From Lichenicola sp964247735 (GTDB lineage Bacteria > Pseudomonadota > Alphaproteobacteria > Acetobacterales > Acetobacteraceae), in assembly GCA_964247735.1 (NCBI GenBank), contig CAXTVS010000003.1, positions 1-64,000 on the forward strand: DNA of 64,000 nt, in the 5' to 3' direction. This document shows, piece after piece, positions 39,434 through 47,983 of the stretch. Position 1 is the first letter of the stretch, and the number at the start of each line of letters is the position of its first letter. The notes under the pieces are model-generated. The model worked only from the letters and a program-made list of their open reading frames with translations, did no database searches and was not told the origin of the DNA. Position numbers and translations under genes: made by a program.

Positions 39434-40813
39434 CTAGAGGCTTTCGAGCACCACAGCGCGCTTCAGGTACGACGCGGTGGCGGTCGGGATGATCGCCGTG
39501 GTCGCCGTAGCATCGGTCGGCAGCGCGAAGCCGCCGATCCAGTACCACGACTGCGCGATGATCTGGCGCAGGCGGTCGAGCGGCTCGCGGGTGACCATGC
39601 AGATGTCGTCTACCATCTGCGTCAGGCTGCGGTCGGCGTCCGGCAGGTCCATGGTGTCCATGCCCTCGAAGTCGCCCTCGATCAGCGCGCCCTGGCCGAC
39701 CACCAGCGCCCGATGGATCGGGCCGGCACCGAGCGTGGCCTGCTGTGGCGCTTCCGTGGTGGACATGAAGCGCACGCCCTCGATCAGCGTCTCCTTGCCC
39801 ATCGAGATTGCCTCCGACCCGTAGGCGCCGCGGTAGTACATCTTGAAGTCCGGGTCGCGCTGCAGCCCGCGCATCTGCTGCGGGTCGATGTAGCAGTTGT
39901 AGTAGCCACCATCGGTGGTCGGAACGTTGTTCGACCGCAGCACCGAGACGGCGTTCAGGATGTCCGTCATCGCCAGCGTGTCGCCTGGCACGTAGCTCGC
40001 CGAATTGTAGGTGCCCTGCGGCGCCACCAGCGATGCGGTGGTCAGGCGGCCGTTCGGGCGAACCACCAGCGGTGCCGTCGCCGCCACGACGGCGACACCG
40101 AGCGCGCCATCGGTGACCGAGACGTTGGCCGAGAAGGTCAGGGTGCCGGAGATGCCGTTCGGCGCTGTCGAGATGTTGGGGCTATCAGCGACGGCGCCGA
40201 CCAGCAGGTACATGTCGCCGCCGTTGAACAGCACGGCCATCGGCAAGCCGGCGGAAACGGGCGCGACCTGCCCCTGCGCGTTGAGCAGATACTGGAATCC
40301 GGTGATGTCGTCGACGTGCACGGCCGTGCCGGCGGCGCCGAGTGCGGTGATGACCCGGGTGTTGCCGGACAGGTAACCGCCGGTATTGACTGCCGTGCCG
40401 AAGTAGATCGCGTTCCGCGCCAGCCGATCCAGAGACTGCATGGCCTGGATGCCGTTGACGTTCGCGTTCACCAGGAACTGGTTCGCGATGCCGACGCGCT
40501 CGGTGACCATGTTGAGGTCGATCGTGTCGCCGATCATGTTCAGGGCCAGCGTGTACTGCTCGATCGCGAACGTGGACGGCGTGAGCCCGTTGTCGAAGTT
40601 GGTGTTCGTGGTCGGATTCAGCGGCGTCGTCACCGGGGTCTTCAAGCCACGGCGGGTGTCGGTGATGGTCTGACCGATGCGGGCCGGGAAGGTGATGCGA
40701 TCGGCAATCATGCGAAACCCAAGCGCGGACTTGAGCCCATCCTCGAACTCGCGGGTGAGCATGTTGGTCTGGATCGCAGCCTGCAGCGAGGCGGGAAAGT
40801 TCGCGATGGGCAT
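39434..40813 (-). CDS. Major capsid protein
   Basis: 459 residues downstream of a scaffold gene. The N-arm (FPASLQAAIQTNMLTREFEDGL), RRGLKTPVTTPLNPTTNTNFDNGL, ALNMIGDTIDLNMVTERVGIANQF and MQSLDRLARNAIYFG are typical of HK97-fold capsid proteins of the N4-gp56/P22 type. A central beta insertion lies at about 170-290, and the C-terminal part has YYNCYIDPQQMRGLQRDPDFK and QIIAQSWYWIGGFAL. No prohead protease is seen nearby. Confidence 0.82.
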   Translation of the reverse strand: MPIANFPASLQAAIQTNMLTREFEDGLKSALGFRMIADRITFPARIGQTITDTRRGLKTPVTTPLNPTTNTNFDNGLTPSTFAIEQYTLALNMIGDTIDLNMVTERVGIANQFLVNANVNGIQAMQSLDRLARNAIYFGTAVNTGGYLSGNTRVITALGAAGTAVHVDDITGFQYLLNAQGQVAPVSAGLPMAVLFNGGDMYLLVGAVADSPNISTAPNGISGTLTFSANVSVTDGALGVAVVAATAPLVVRPNGRLTTASLVAPQGTYNSASYVPGDTLAMTDILNAVSVLRSNNVPTTDGGYYNCYIDPQQMRGLQRDPDFKMYYRGAYGSEAISMGKETLIEGVRFMSTTEAPQQATLGAGPIHRALVVGQGALIEGDFEGMDTMDLPDADRSLTQMVDDICMVTREPLDRLRQIIAQSWYWIGGFALPTDATATTAIIPTATASYLKRAVVLESL

Positions 40814-40921
40814 GTGTGGCTCCTGGGAGGTTGATGCTCGGTCGGGTGGTACGTGCGAGCATCAAGCCCGTGCACGGTCGGCTGGAACTCGGTTGCGCGT
40901 GCCGGGCTCAGCCGGCCGGGG

Positions 40922-41533
40922 TCACGCGATCTGGTAGGTGCCGGAAGTGATCTGGCGGCGCAGATCCGCCTTCTCTTCCTTGGTCATGGTCCGCGCGTCG
41001 GGCACCGTCGCCTGCGCGGGCCGTGGCGGCTGACGCAGTGGGGCGCCGGGAGCCGGCTGGCCAGGGCGTGCAGGAGCGCCAAACAGGTGCGGCTTGGCTG
41101 CCTTGAATGCCGCCAGCGCCTCGTCCGCCCTCTCCACCGTGCCGTCGTCGGCGATGGTCAGGGCCGAGGTGTCGAACAGCTTCAGGTAGTCGGGGTCGAT
41201 CAGGCCGAACCTGTTTGCGGCCTCGGCCAGCATGTCCGACGTGCGCTTCTGCTTGTCCGCGACCGTGCGCTGATCGAGCTCGGTCTGCTTGGCGTTCAGC
41301 TGGGCGGTGAGGTCGATGCGGACGCGCTCGATCGCCGCGTCGTGGTCCTTCTGCTTGTTGGTCAGGGTGTCCAGCTCGGCCTGCACCCGCTCCAGGTCCG
41401 CCTTGACCCGGTTGTGGTTCAGGCGATGCCCCTTGGCCTCGCCCTGCACCGTGTGCAGCTGGCTCTTCAGGTCGTCGCGATCGGCCGTCACCGTGTCCAG
41501 ATCGACCTGCAACTCTTCGATGGTCTTGGGCAT
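40922..41533 (-). CDS. Capsid scaffold protein
   Basis: 203 residues from MPKTIEELQVDLD. Residues 1-95 are a long coiled-coil. They are followed by MLAEAANRFGLIDPDYLKLFDTSALTIADDG (the small conserved module of phage scaffold proteins), a Pro-rich linker (APARPGQPAPGAPLRQPPRP) and a basic C-terminal helix that should bind capsid subunits. It lies between portal and capsid genes. Confidence 0.8.
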   Translation of the reverse strand: MPKTIEELQVDLDTVTADRDDLKSQLHTVQGEAKGHRLNHNRVKADLERVQAELDTLTNKQKDHDAAIERVRIDLTAQLNAKQTELDQRTVADKQKRTSDMLAEAANRFGLIDPDYLKLFDTSALTIADDGTVERADEALAAFKAAKPHLFGAPARPGQPAPGAPLRQPPRPAQATVPDARTMTKEEKADLRRQITSGTYQIA

Positions 41534-41628
41534 CACGCCTCCTGTTGCCCCTCGCGGGCATCGCGCGCATGCGACCACGCCCTCGCGGCGTCAGTCGGTA
41601 CGCAATCTGGTTCCTGGTCGCCGGCAGG

Positions 41629-43125
41629 CTACGCGGTGACTTCCCGCGTTTCCTTTGGACCGGCGCTCGCTGCCGCCTTGACCGCGACGGCCTGGTCGAG
41701 CGCCTGCTGCTGCTTCAGCACGGCCGCATCCTCGACGAGCTTGATCTCGGCCGTTACGTCGTCGATGCCGAGCAGCCCGGCCATCCGCGTCACGGCGGTC
41801 TTGAGGCTGATGATCCCGCCGGCGTAGGCCGTCACGACACCCTGCACGGTCGTCAACACGTCCTGCGGCATCGCCGGCAGCCAATCGGGCCAGCGCAGCT
41901 CTAGGCCAGCGTCGTCGATCCGGACCTTCTGGCCGCCCAGCAGCAGCCCACCGTCGATCTGCGACGCCTTGCAGGCCATTCGGAGCAGGTTCAGCAGCGC
42001 GCCTTCGCCGTAGGAGATGCGCAGGCGGTCAGCGAGCCAGATCAGGCCGGCCATCATGGTTTGCAGCGCCACGCCGCTGGTCGCTGCCGTCATCTTGTCG
42101 GCATGCGCCCGGTTGCCGTGCATGGTTTCCAACGCGATCGACCGCAGCTCGCGGACGTGCTCCAGGACCGTCTTGGCCGCGTTGCCGTTGATCTCCAGCA
42201 GCTTGGCGTCGCCCTCGGGCGGCACTTCCAGCGCAGTTGCGGATCCACCGACGCGAGCGGTCGCGCCATCGTCGGAACCGCCCATACCGGACTTCAGCAC
42301 CAGCGTCGGATCGGACGAGTACTTCAGCCCCCGCCCCGCCTGGGACAGCAGGTAGTCGGCCTCGATCGCCGTGTCGATCGCGCACTCGAACGTGCAGGCG
42401 CCGTCGATGTCGTCGCCGCCGGACAGGTTGCGCACCCACTCGATGGGCACGAAACCCAGGCCGTGAGCCGTGCTGCGGTCCGCGTCGATGACTGGCGGCG
42501 TCTTCTCGTCCAGCTTCTGCGGCAGGAACCACGTCTCAGCCAGGTCGTCCCAGGTGCGCTGGAACCAGAACATCTTGCCGAGGTCGTCCTGCGCGACCGG
42601 ATAGCCCTGCGCTGCCAGATCCGCGCCCTTGACCTTGTAGCGCTCCATGACGCCGATCAGCATGTCCGGGTCTTCCGGATCATAGGTCGGCATCAGGTAC
42701 TCGGTCGTCATGACGCTGAAGAACGGCTTGCCCTTCAGCACCCGGAGCATGATCGCGACGGATCCGACCGAACCGCGGGTGGCAGCGTCGAGCATGACCT
42801 CGTTCAGCCTGGTCTGCCGGACCAGGAGCGACAGGCTCTCGACTGCCTGCTCGCTGGACGCCTGGATCGTCGGCCAGTGCCCCTCGCTGAACAGGAGAGA
42901 CACGCTGTCGTCGACCACCACGCGGCACAGGCCGCTGCGCACGGACGGGCGGCGGTTCGACAGCGGGATGTACTCGCCGGCCCCTGACTTCTCGGTCACG
43001 AAGGGATATGGCAGGCAATCGTATTGCTTGCCGTCCAGCACCGACATCAAGGCGAGAAGGCGGTTGGTGCGCTCCGGGTAGGCCTTGTCGACAGGTTGCT
43101 TGGACCTTAAGAATTTGAAATCCAT
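41629..43125 (-). CDS. Portal protein
   Basis: 498 residues. RTNRLLALMSVLDGKQYDCLPYPF, NRRPSVRSGLCRVVVDDSVSLLF and LVRQTRLNEVMLDAATRGSVGSVAIMLRV form the wing and clip region. FECAIDTAIEADYLLSQAGRG and VLEHVRELRSIALETMHG lie in the stem/crown. The length and gene order (terminase, portal, scaffold, capsid) are those of the SPP1/P22-like portal group, a dodecameric ring through which DNA is packed. Confidence 0.85.
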   Translation of the reverse strand: MDFKFLRSKQPVDKAYPERTNRLLALMSVLDGKQYDCLPYPFVTEKSGAGEYIPLSNRRPSVRSGLCRVVVDDSVSLLFSEGHWPTIQASSEQAVESLSLLVRQTRLNEVMLDAATRGSVGSVAIMLRVLKGKPFFSVMTTEYLMPTYDPEDPDMLIGVMERYKVKGADLAAQGYPVAQDDLGKMFWFQRTWDDLAETWFLPQKLDEKTPPVIDADRSTAHGLGFVPIEWVRNLSGGDDIDGACTFECAIDTAIEADYLLSQAGRGLKYSSDPTLVLKSGMGGSDDGATARVGGSATALEVPPEGDAKLLEINGNAAKTVLEHVRELRSIALETMHGNRAHADKMTAATSGVALQTMMAGLIWLADRLRISYGEGALLNLLRMACKASQIDGGLLLGGQKVRIDDAGLELRWPDWLPAMPQDVLTTVQGVVTAYAGGIISLKTAVTRMAGLLGIDDVTAEIKLVEDAAVLKQQQALDQAVAVKAAASAGPKETREVTA

Positions 43126-43143
43126 GCAAGCTCCGTCGCGGCG

Positions 43144-44628
43144 CTACCTGCCGAGGCTGATCGGCGATTGGATGACGCGGGCGGGTTGCGGCGGTGCCAC
43201 CAGCACCGAAAACGCCCGGCTGCCCGCATCCACGCAATCGTCGTGCGCGGCAGCCGGAAACCCCGCCATCTCGTCCAGCAGCGCCCGGTTCCACGGCGCC
43301 TTGACCATGAACACGTTGCCGGCGTTGACCTGAGACGCGAGTGGCGCGGCGCGCGTGGCCTTGTCGCCGGTCTCGGGGCTGCTCTCGACCGCGTAGCCGG
43401 CCAGCTTGCGGGTCAGGTACAGGACCTGCGTCTTGCCCGCCTGCCCTGGGTCCTGCGGTAGCGAGATGCGGATGCCGCGGCCGTCCTGGCTCGCCGTGTT
43501 GACGATCGCCGCCTCGACCTCGTCCGGGCCGCCGCGCAGGCGCACCACGTCGAGGATGCCGAACCGGCCATCGGGGTATCGCGCGAGCTTGAAGCCGACC
43601 GTCCAGTCCGGGTCGCGGGTGCCGACCTGCGCGGTGGCGGCGAGGTCCCAGGCGCGGACGACGGTACCGCCGGCGGGTGCGGCGTCGAGCGCCTGCAGCT
43701 GCGCCACCTTGAACACGCCGCCCTGCCCGCTCGTCGGTGCGCCCTGGTAGAGCGCCGACCATTCCCTGTCACCGAGTGACAGCTCGGTTGCCGCGAGCGC
43801 TTCCAGATCGTAAGCGCTCGGCCACAGAGGTTCACCCGGCAGTCTACCGAGGGGGTCGTTGTCTAGCGCAATCGCGGGAAGGTTCAACACCTCCCAGCGC
43901 TCACCGGTGCCGGCTTCCATCTCCTCAATCAGTCGGCCGCTCAGGTCGCTGGGGTGCCATCTAGTGTTAATCAGGATGATGGAACCGCCGGGCATCAAAC
44001 GGGTGCGCAAGACGCTCCGATACCAATCCCAGACACTTTCTCGGATAACCTCGCTGTCGGCTTCGGCTCGCCCTTTGAACGGGTCGTCGATCAGCGCGAG
44101 ATCGGCGCCCTTGCCAGTAGCGCTCCCTCCAACACCGACGGCTGCGTAGACGCCGCCCTTAGTCGTGTGCCACAGCCCGCGTGCCGAACTGTCGGCGGCG
44201 ATGCCGATCTCAGGAAACAAAGCCCGAAAGGACGACTCGCTGAAGAGGTTCCGGACATCGCGTCCGAACTTCTCGGCAAGATCTGCGCCATGGCTCGCCG
44301 TGATCACCTGCTTGGTCGGGTTGCGCCCCAGGTACCAAGCTGGCAGGCGGATGGATGTCAGCTCTGACTTCCCGTGCCGCGGTGGCGCCGAGATGATCAG
44401 CCTTGAGATTTCGCCCCGCGTGACTGCTTCCAGCTTCTGACAGATCAGCGGGTGATGCGGCCCCACCCGATAATCCGGCTTGGTGTAGGTGGTGAAGCCC
44501 AGGAGGCTAGTGCGGGCGTCCTGGCGGCGCTGGAGTTCCTTCCTCGCCGCCTGTCTCGCCATCTGCTCCCGCGAGAGCGGCAAGCTCTTCGTCGCTGTAG
44601 TCGGTGGCAGAGCGGCGGACGGTTGCAT
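43144..44628 (-). CDS. terL: Terminase large subunit
   Basis: 494 residues from ATG at 44628; MARQAARKE at 44562 has a better ribosome-binding site (GGGAG) and may be the true start. Walker A is IISAPPRHGKSEL (79-91), Walker B LALIDDPFKG and the coupling motif ILINTRWHPSDLSGRL. The C-terminal RNase H-fold nuclease begins VVRAWDLAAT with later acidic residues at DDCVDAG. It cuts and pumps concatemeric DNA into proheads. It overlaps the small-subunit gene. Confidence 0.92.
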   Translation of the reverse strand: MQPSAALPPTTATKSLPLSREQMARQAARKELQRRQDARTSLLGFTTYTKPDYRVGPHHPLICQKLEAVTRGEISRLIISAPPRHGKSELTSIRLPAWYLGRNPTKQVITASHGADLAEKFGRDVRNLFSESSFRALFPEIGIAADSSARGLWHTTKGGVYAAVGVGGSATGKGADLALIDDPFKGRAEADSEVIRESVWDWYRSVLRTRLMPGGSIILINTRWHPSDLSGRLIEEMEAGTGERWEVLNLPAIALDNDPLGRLPGEPLWPSAYDLEALAATELSLGDREWSALYQGAPTSGQGGVFKVAQLQALDAAPAGGTVVRAWDLAATAQVGTRDPDWTVGFKLARYPDGRFGILDVVRLRGGPDEVEAAIVNTASQDGRGIRISLPQDPGQAGKTQVLYLTRKLAGYAVESSPETGDKATRAAPLASQVNAGNVFMVKAPWNRALLDEMAGFPAAAHDDCVDAGSRAFSVLVAPPQPARVIQSPISLGR

Positions 44629-44890
44629 TCATTTCCACGTTCGACAGGCGGGCGTGGACGTAGGGGGCAGCATCGCGGGCGAAGACGGCAGCAGCCTTCC
44701 AGTTGTCACCGTTCGCCTCGATCGCCATCGCCCGGAGCATGACCTGCAATGGGGTCATCCTAGCGATCTCGGGCCGGATCTCGTCGGGAAGCGACGCACT
44801 GTGCTGTTCGATCGCCTTTCGCGCCGCTGCGATCTTGCCCGGTGCACCAGGAGGGCGACCAGCGCCGGGGCGCTTGCCGCCTCTGGGCAT
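44507..44890 (-). CDS. terS: Terminase small subunit-like protein
   Basis: 127 residues. MPRGGKRPGAGRPPGAPGKIAAARKAIEQH is a basic, AT-hook-like DNA-binding start common in terminase small subunits. It is followed by helices (RPEIARMTPLQVMLRAMAIEA; NWKAAAVFARDAAPYVHARL) and an acidic tail. It lies directly before terL and overlaps it. Function by position and N-terminal pattern. Confidence 0.75.
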   Translation of the reverse strand: MPRGGKRPGAGRPPGAPGKIAAARKAIEQHSASLPDEIRPEIARMTPLQVMLRAMAIEANGDNWKAAAVFARDAAPYVHARLSNVEMNATVRRSATDYSDEELAALAGADGETGGEEGTPAPPGRPH

Positions 44891-44914
44891 AGGAATGAAT
44901 TCCCTCGATTGATT

Positions 44915-45637
44915 TCAGTCGATCGTTTGAATATCCCGCCGGTCGACCGTGACCTTGATGTCACCCCCGAGGGCCTGGATCAACAGCTCGTTCCGCTTCT
45001 GCCAGCTCATCGTGCAGATGCCGGTCACGTCCGCGAACGGCCCGCTCGTGATCCGGACCCGCGCCCCCGGCTGGATGTCGTTCTCGCTCGTGTCCCGCGG
45101 CATCTCAGGCCCGCGATACCTGTCATCGATCACGCCGTCGCCGGGGCGACCCTTGGCGATCAGGTTCTCGACCACGCCGCGCGCGACCGGCGTCGGGCTG
45201 AAGTCGCTGGACATGAACAGGCTGGCGACACCCAGCGTGCTGGCGATCGACCGCCACTGGTCCTGGGTACGGTCGAACTGCACGAACAGGTAACTCGGGA
45301 ACAGCGCCCGGACGATGTCCTCCTGCTCGTCCAGCTTGCCGGAGACGAGCTCACGGAACCGGTCGGGCATGGTCGGGCGGCGGATGGTCTTGCGGCTGGC
45401 GACGTAGAGCGGCAGATGGGCGAGGAAGCCCTGCTGCTGAAGCCGGATGACGACCTCGAACTCGCGCTGGGGATGAACCTTGGCGCAGTACCACCGGGCG
45501 TCTGGCGCCTCTGAATGGCTGCCGCACTGCTGCGCCCGGAGCGCGGCAGTTACGATCGGCGATGTATCGGGCAGATTGCGACCCCCCGTCAAGCGAAATT
45601 GTGCGCGTGCGTGCAACCGCTCGGCCGTGTCGATCAA
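44915..45637 (-). CDS. NusG/RfaH-like transcription factor
   Basis: 240 residues. The start is the TTG at 45637 that overlaps the preceding stop (TTGA). RWYCAKVHPQREFEVVIRLQQQGF..LPLY (48-80), FPSYLFVQFD (113-122) and RSIASTLGVASLFMS form the NGN domain. PGARVRITSGPFADVTGICTMSWQKRNELLIQALGG (190-225) is a KOW domain. Phage paralogues of this family bind RNA polymerase and prevent pausing or termination. Lying just upstream of terminase and the long leftward structural operon, it is a candidate late antiterminator. Confidence 0.85.
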   Translation of the reverse strand: MIDTAERLHARAQFRLTGGRNLPDTSPIVTAALRAQQCGSHSEAPDARWYCAKVHPQREFEVVIRLQQQGFLAHLPLYVASRKTIRRPTMPDRFRELVSGKLDEQEDIVRALFPSYLFVQFDRTQDQWRSIASTLGVASLFMSSDFSPTPVARGVVENLIAKGRPGDGVIDDRYRGPEMPRDTSENDIQPGARVRITSGPFADVTGICTMSWQKRNELLIQALGGDIKVTVDRRDIQTID

Positions 45638-45897
45638 TGGTCCTCTCCCGCCCTGACAAACCGCCCCGTCCTCGGATCCCGCGCACTCGGCACGCCCATC
45701 CGCTCGATGAACCGCCAGAACCTCAGCTCCGCCGCCTCCACGTCCAGCCTGGCGCGCTCGGCTGCGAGCTTGGCACGCAGCTCCGCGATCGCGTCGGGAA
45801 CGGGCTGCATGGCGGCTGCTGGCACTGTGGACGCCAGCGGAGCCGGCAGCGGCGCGTACGGCTTGCGGCCGAGGAGGCGATCTAGGAAGCGGGTCAT
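45634..45897 (-). CDS. Small helical protein, 87 residues
   Basis: The start MTRFLDRLLGR overlaps the membrane-protein stop (ATGA). An amphipathic N-terminal helix, a Pro/Ala linker and a coiled-coil (IAELRAKLAAERARLDVEAAELRFW) lead to RMGVPSARDPRTGRFVRAGE. It is coupled to the NusG-like gene. Function unknown. Confidence 0.6.
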   Translation of the reverse strand: MTRFLDRLLGRKPYAPLPAPLASTVPAAAMQPVPDAIAELRAKLAAERARLDVEAAELRFWRFIERMGVPSARDPRTGRFVRAGEDH

Positions 45898-46193
45898 CCC
45901 AGCACCCACGAGAACGCTGCCATCGTCGCGACGCAGAGCACGATGCAGATCGGCGCCAACGGGCCGAACAGCAGACAGCCGGCCAGCACGAACAACCCGA
46001 GGAACACGTCAAAGCCGCCAAGAGGCGCATTCAGCGGAAGCCAAATAGCGATGGCGGCGAGTCCCATGACGGCGCCGAGGAAACCGCAGGCCGCCCACAC
46101 GGCCCAGACCCAGCGGCCGATCCTGTCCTGGATCGCCATGAAGATGTCGACCAAGCCAGCAGCGGCCTGCTCGTTGTTCAGGAAGATGATCAC
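45894..46193 (-). CDS. Membrane protein with three predicted spans
   Basis: 99 residues. An amphipathic start (NEQAAAGLVDIFMAIQDRIG), then hydrophobic segments WVWAVWAACGFLGAVMGLAAIAIW, GGFDVFLGLFVLAGCLLFG and ICIVLCVATMAAFSWVL. The topology would suit a class I holin, but it sits far from the endolysin. Unassigned membrane protein. Confidence 0.6.
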   Translation of the reverse strand: MIIFLNNEQAAAGLVDIFMAIQDRIGRWVWAVWAACGFLGAVMGLAAIAIWLPLNAPLGGFDVFLGLFVLAGCLLFGPLAPICIVLCVATMAAFSWVLG

Positions 46194-46384
46194 CGCCCAT
46201 CACTCCCGATCGTGGCCTCGATCGCGGCGAGGCGGCGTTCGAGGGCGGCGTTGATGTCGATCTGCTCGTTCAGCATGTCGCGGAATGTCAGAAGCGCCGC
46301 CTCAAGAGCCTTTTTGTTGCCGTATGCCGCCTGTCTCATGAGGTTTCCAACGTCCACCCCCACCCCTCCCTCACTCGATGTCAT
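46190..46384 (-). CDS. Small helical protein, 64 residues
   Basis: MTSSEGGVGVDVGNLMRQAAYGNKKALEAALLTF then a coiled-coil (MLNEQIDINAALERRLAAIEAT). The ATG lies 14 nt inside the preceding gene and the stop overlaps the following one. Its size and helix suggest a small oligomeric factor. Not recognised. Confidence 0.55.
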   Translation of the reverse strand: MTSSEGGVGVDVGNLMRQAAYGNKKALEAALLTFRDMLNEQIDINAALERRLAAIEATIGSDGR

Positions 46385-46655
46385 GCGAATGATCCTCCGC
46401 GTGCGTGCCCTGGACGCCGGCTGCGTCCGTGGCCGCCGGAGCTGGCACCAGCCGGATCACCTCTGCCGTGTCGAGCCCGTTCTCCAGCACACGGCGTGCA
46501 ACGGCCGGACCCTCGGAGATGAACAGCGCGAACAGCGACGCAAGCTTCAGCACTTGGTCGCCGGCGTTTTTGGTGTCGTCGCCCGGGCTCATCGGGCCGT
46601 AGAGCATGATCGCGTGCATCAGGGCGTCGGAGCGGAGTTCCTCGGCGTCCGTCAT
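46371..46655 (-). CDS. Hypothetical protein, 94 residues
   Basis: The start MTDAEELRSDAL overlaps the preceding stop (ATGA). A helical middle (DQVLKLASLFALFISEGPAVARRVLE) and an acidic His-rich tail (GTHAEDHSHDIE). One of a series of short genes between the methyltransferase and terminase. Function unknown. Confidence 0.6.
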   Translation of the reverse strand: MTDAEELRSDALMHAIMLYGPMSPGDDTKNAGDQVLKLASLFALFISEGPAVARRVLENGLDTAEVIRLVPAPAATDAAGVQGTHAEDHSHDIE

Positions 46656-46942
46656 CCCCTCGCCTCCCCAACCCACGCCAGCTCGCCCGCCATCGCCATC
46701 CGCAGCACCACCTCGTCCGCCAGCCGCTCCCGGTGCTCGATCAGCCGCAGCAAGGCGGTCGCCAGCAGCGAAATCGCGGTGTCGAGCTCGGCCAGGCCGC
46801 ACAGGTCCACGCGCGGCTGGCACTCGTCGAGACGCTGCCCACCGTGCCCAGGAACGGCCACAGCGGGCGCTACAGCCCCCTTCGCCGCCGTCCGGGTGGT
46901 CGTGCCGCGGATCAGGGTGCGGAGGCGATGGAGCGGCCGCAT
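46652..46942 (-). CDS. Hypothetical protein, 96 residues
   Basis: The ATG overlaps the methyltransferase stop (TGATG). A basic N-terminus (MRPLHRLRTLIRGTTTRTAAKG), then LDECQPRVDLCGLAELDTAISLLATALLRLIEHRERLADEVVLRMA, a long helix. No family recognised; coding by overlap on both sides. Confidence 0.55.
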   Translation of the reverse strand: MRPLHRLRTLIRGTTTRTAAKGAVAPAVAVPGHGGQRLDECQPRVDLCGLAELDTAISLLATALLRLIEHRERLADEVVLRMAMAGELAWVGEARG

Positions 46943-47484
46943 CACACCCACCCGATCTGCGGCCGGCCAACGAAGCCGTGCTCGAAGCAGAACCACGCGA
47001 AGGCAACCGTCCCGCCCTTCGCCGGCACGTCCGTCCCGCCAGGCGGCATGGACATCCTACGCGAGCTGACATGCACCCGAGCCAGCGGCACCGTCTGGAA
47101 CCAGGCGCGGCGCTTCTGCCCCTCGAGGAACGCCAGACGCAGGAGGACGCACACCCGGTCGGTGGTGAGGGTCAGGGCGTGGTCCACGAACGCCTGGGCG
47201 CTGTCGTAGGGCGGGTTGCTGACGATGCTGGCGACCTCCGCAGGCCTGTCGTCCGACAGTGCGAAGAAGTCGATGCCGGTGAGGCCATAGCCGCGGTTGG
47301 CGATGTCGCTCGCGGTCGCGTCGACCTTGGCCGCGATCAGCCTGCGCGGAATGTTCCCGCCGCCGCAGCACGGGTCCCAGACGAGCCCGTTGAACGGGCG
47401 CTCGGCAGCCAGCAGGGCGTCGATGGCCCAGGGCGGCTCCTGGTACCAGTCCGCAGCCGCACGGTCGTAGCCACTGGCCCTCAC
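46942..47484 (-). CDS. DNA N6-adenine-type methyltransferase
   Basis: 180 residues from a GTG overlapping the preceding stop (GTGA). Motif I is WDPCCGGGNIPRRL (36-49, SAM binding) and motif IV is SNPPYD (89-94, catalytic NPPY). The SAM-pocket acidic residue may be in TASDIANRG. It is short and lacks a recognisable target domain, as is common in phage orphan adenine methyltransferases. Likely roles are protection from host restriction or marking of phage DNA for replication or packaging. Confidence 0.8.
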   Translation of the reverse strand: MRASGYDRAAADWYQEPPWAIDALLAAERPFNGLVWDPCCGGGNIPRRLIAAKVDATASDIANRGYGLTGIDFFALSDDRPAEVASIVSNPPYDSAQAFVDHALTLTTDRVCVLLRLAFLEGQKRRAWFQTVPLARVHVSSRRMSMPPGGTDVPAKGGTVAFAWFCFEHGFVGRPQIGWV

Positions 47485-47792
47485 GTCCGCCCCGCCATCG
47501 CCAGCCGCTCGCCTTCCGACCGCTGGTACCATCCATCCGCCATGCGCTCGAACGACCAGGGCTCATGGGCCGTGATCAGCGTGCGCGTGGCCGAATCGAA
47601 GACGCCGAACAGCTGGACGCCGGTCGGTCGGTGACGCAGCCGGTAGACGCTCGACTGCGCACCCAGAAACACCCACACAAGCTCGGCGCGACCGCTGGCG
47701 ATGTCCTGCATCCACAGCGCGAGGTCGTCGGCGGTGGCCTGGATGCCGTAACGCTCCAGGAGGCGCGTGTGGAAGTGGGTGGTGGCCGTCAT
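47481..47792 (-). CDS. Hypothetical protein, 103 residues
   Basis: Starts MTATTHFHTRLLERYGIQATADDLALWMQDIASG and has SSVYRLRHRPTGVQLFGVFDSATRTLIT in the middle. The pattern 'HF..R..ER.G' followed by a small beta-sheet is common in phage and mobile-element hypothetical proteins. It overlaps both neighbours. Function unknown. Confidence 0.6.
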   Translation of the reverse strand: MTATTHFHTRLLERYGIQATADDLALWMQDIASGRAELVWVFLGAQSSVYRLRHRPTGVQLFGVFDSATRTLITAHEPWSFERMADGWYQRSEGERLAMAGRT

Positions 47793-47983
47793 GCCGCCGC
47801 CCTCACGGCTTGGGTGGTGCTGTCCAGCACCGCGTGCGCTTCGGGACACACCCGCTGCACGTAGCCGAGAACCCGCGCCCGCTTGACCGACAGCGGCGCG
47901 TCGACAGGCCCGAACCCCTCCGCCTCGCGTCGAGCGAAATAGCGCAGCCACGCTGCGACGTCCTCAGCGGCTGGCATGGGCAT
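47789..47983 (-). CDS. Small hypothetical protein, 64 residues
   Basis: MPMPAAEDVAAWLRYFARREAEGFG, then KRARVLGYVQRVCPEAHAVLD: two helices with a short linker. The start overlaps the preceding gene by 20 nt (an alternative Met lies at codon 3). No family recognised. Confidence 0.5.
   Translation of the reverse strand: MPMPAAEDVAAWLRYFARREAEGFGPVDAPLSVKRARVLGYVQRVCPEAHAVLDSTTQAVRAAA

Noticed and set aside
37010..44890. Possibility of a lambda-like prohead protease hidden in the head genes
   Set aside because: No ClpP- or U9/U35-type catalytic motifs seen between portal and capsid genes; scaffold and portal adjoin directly.
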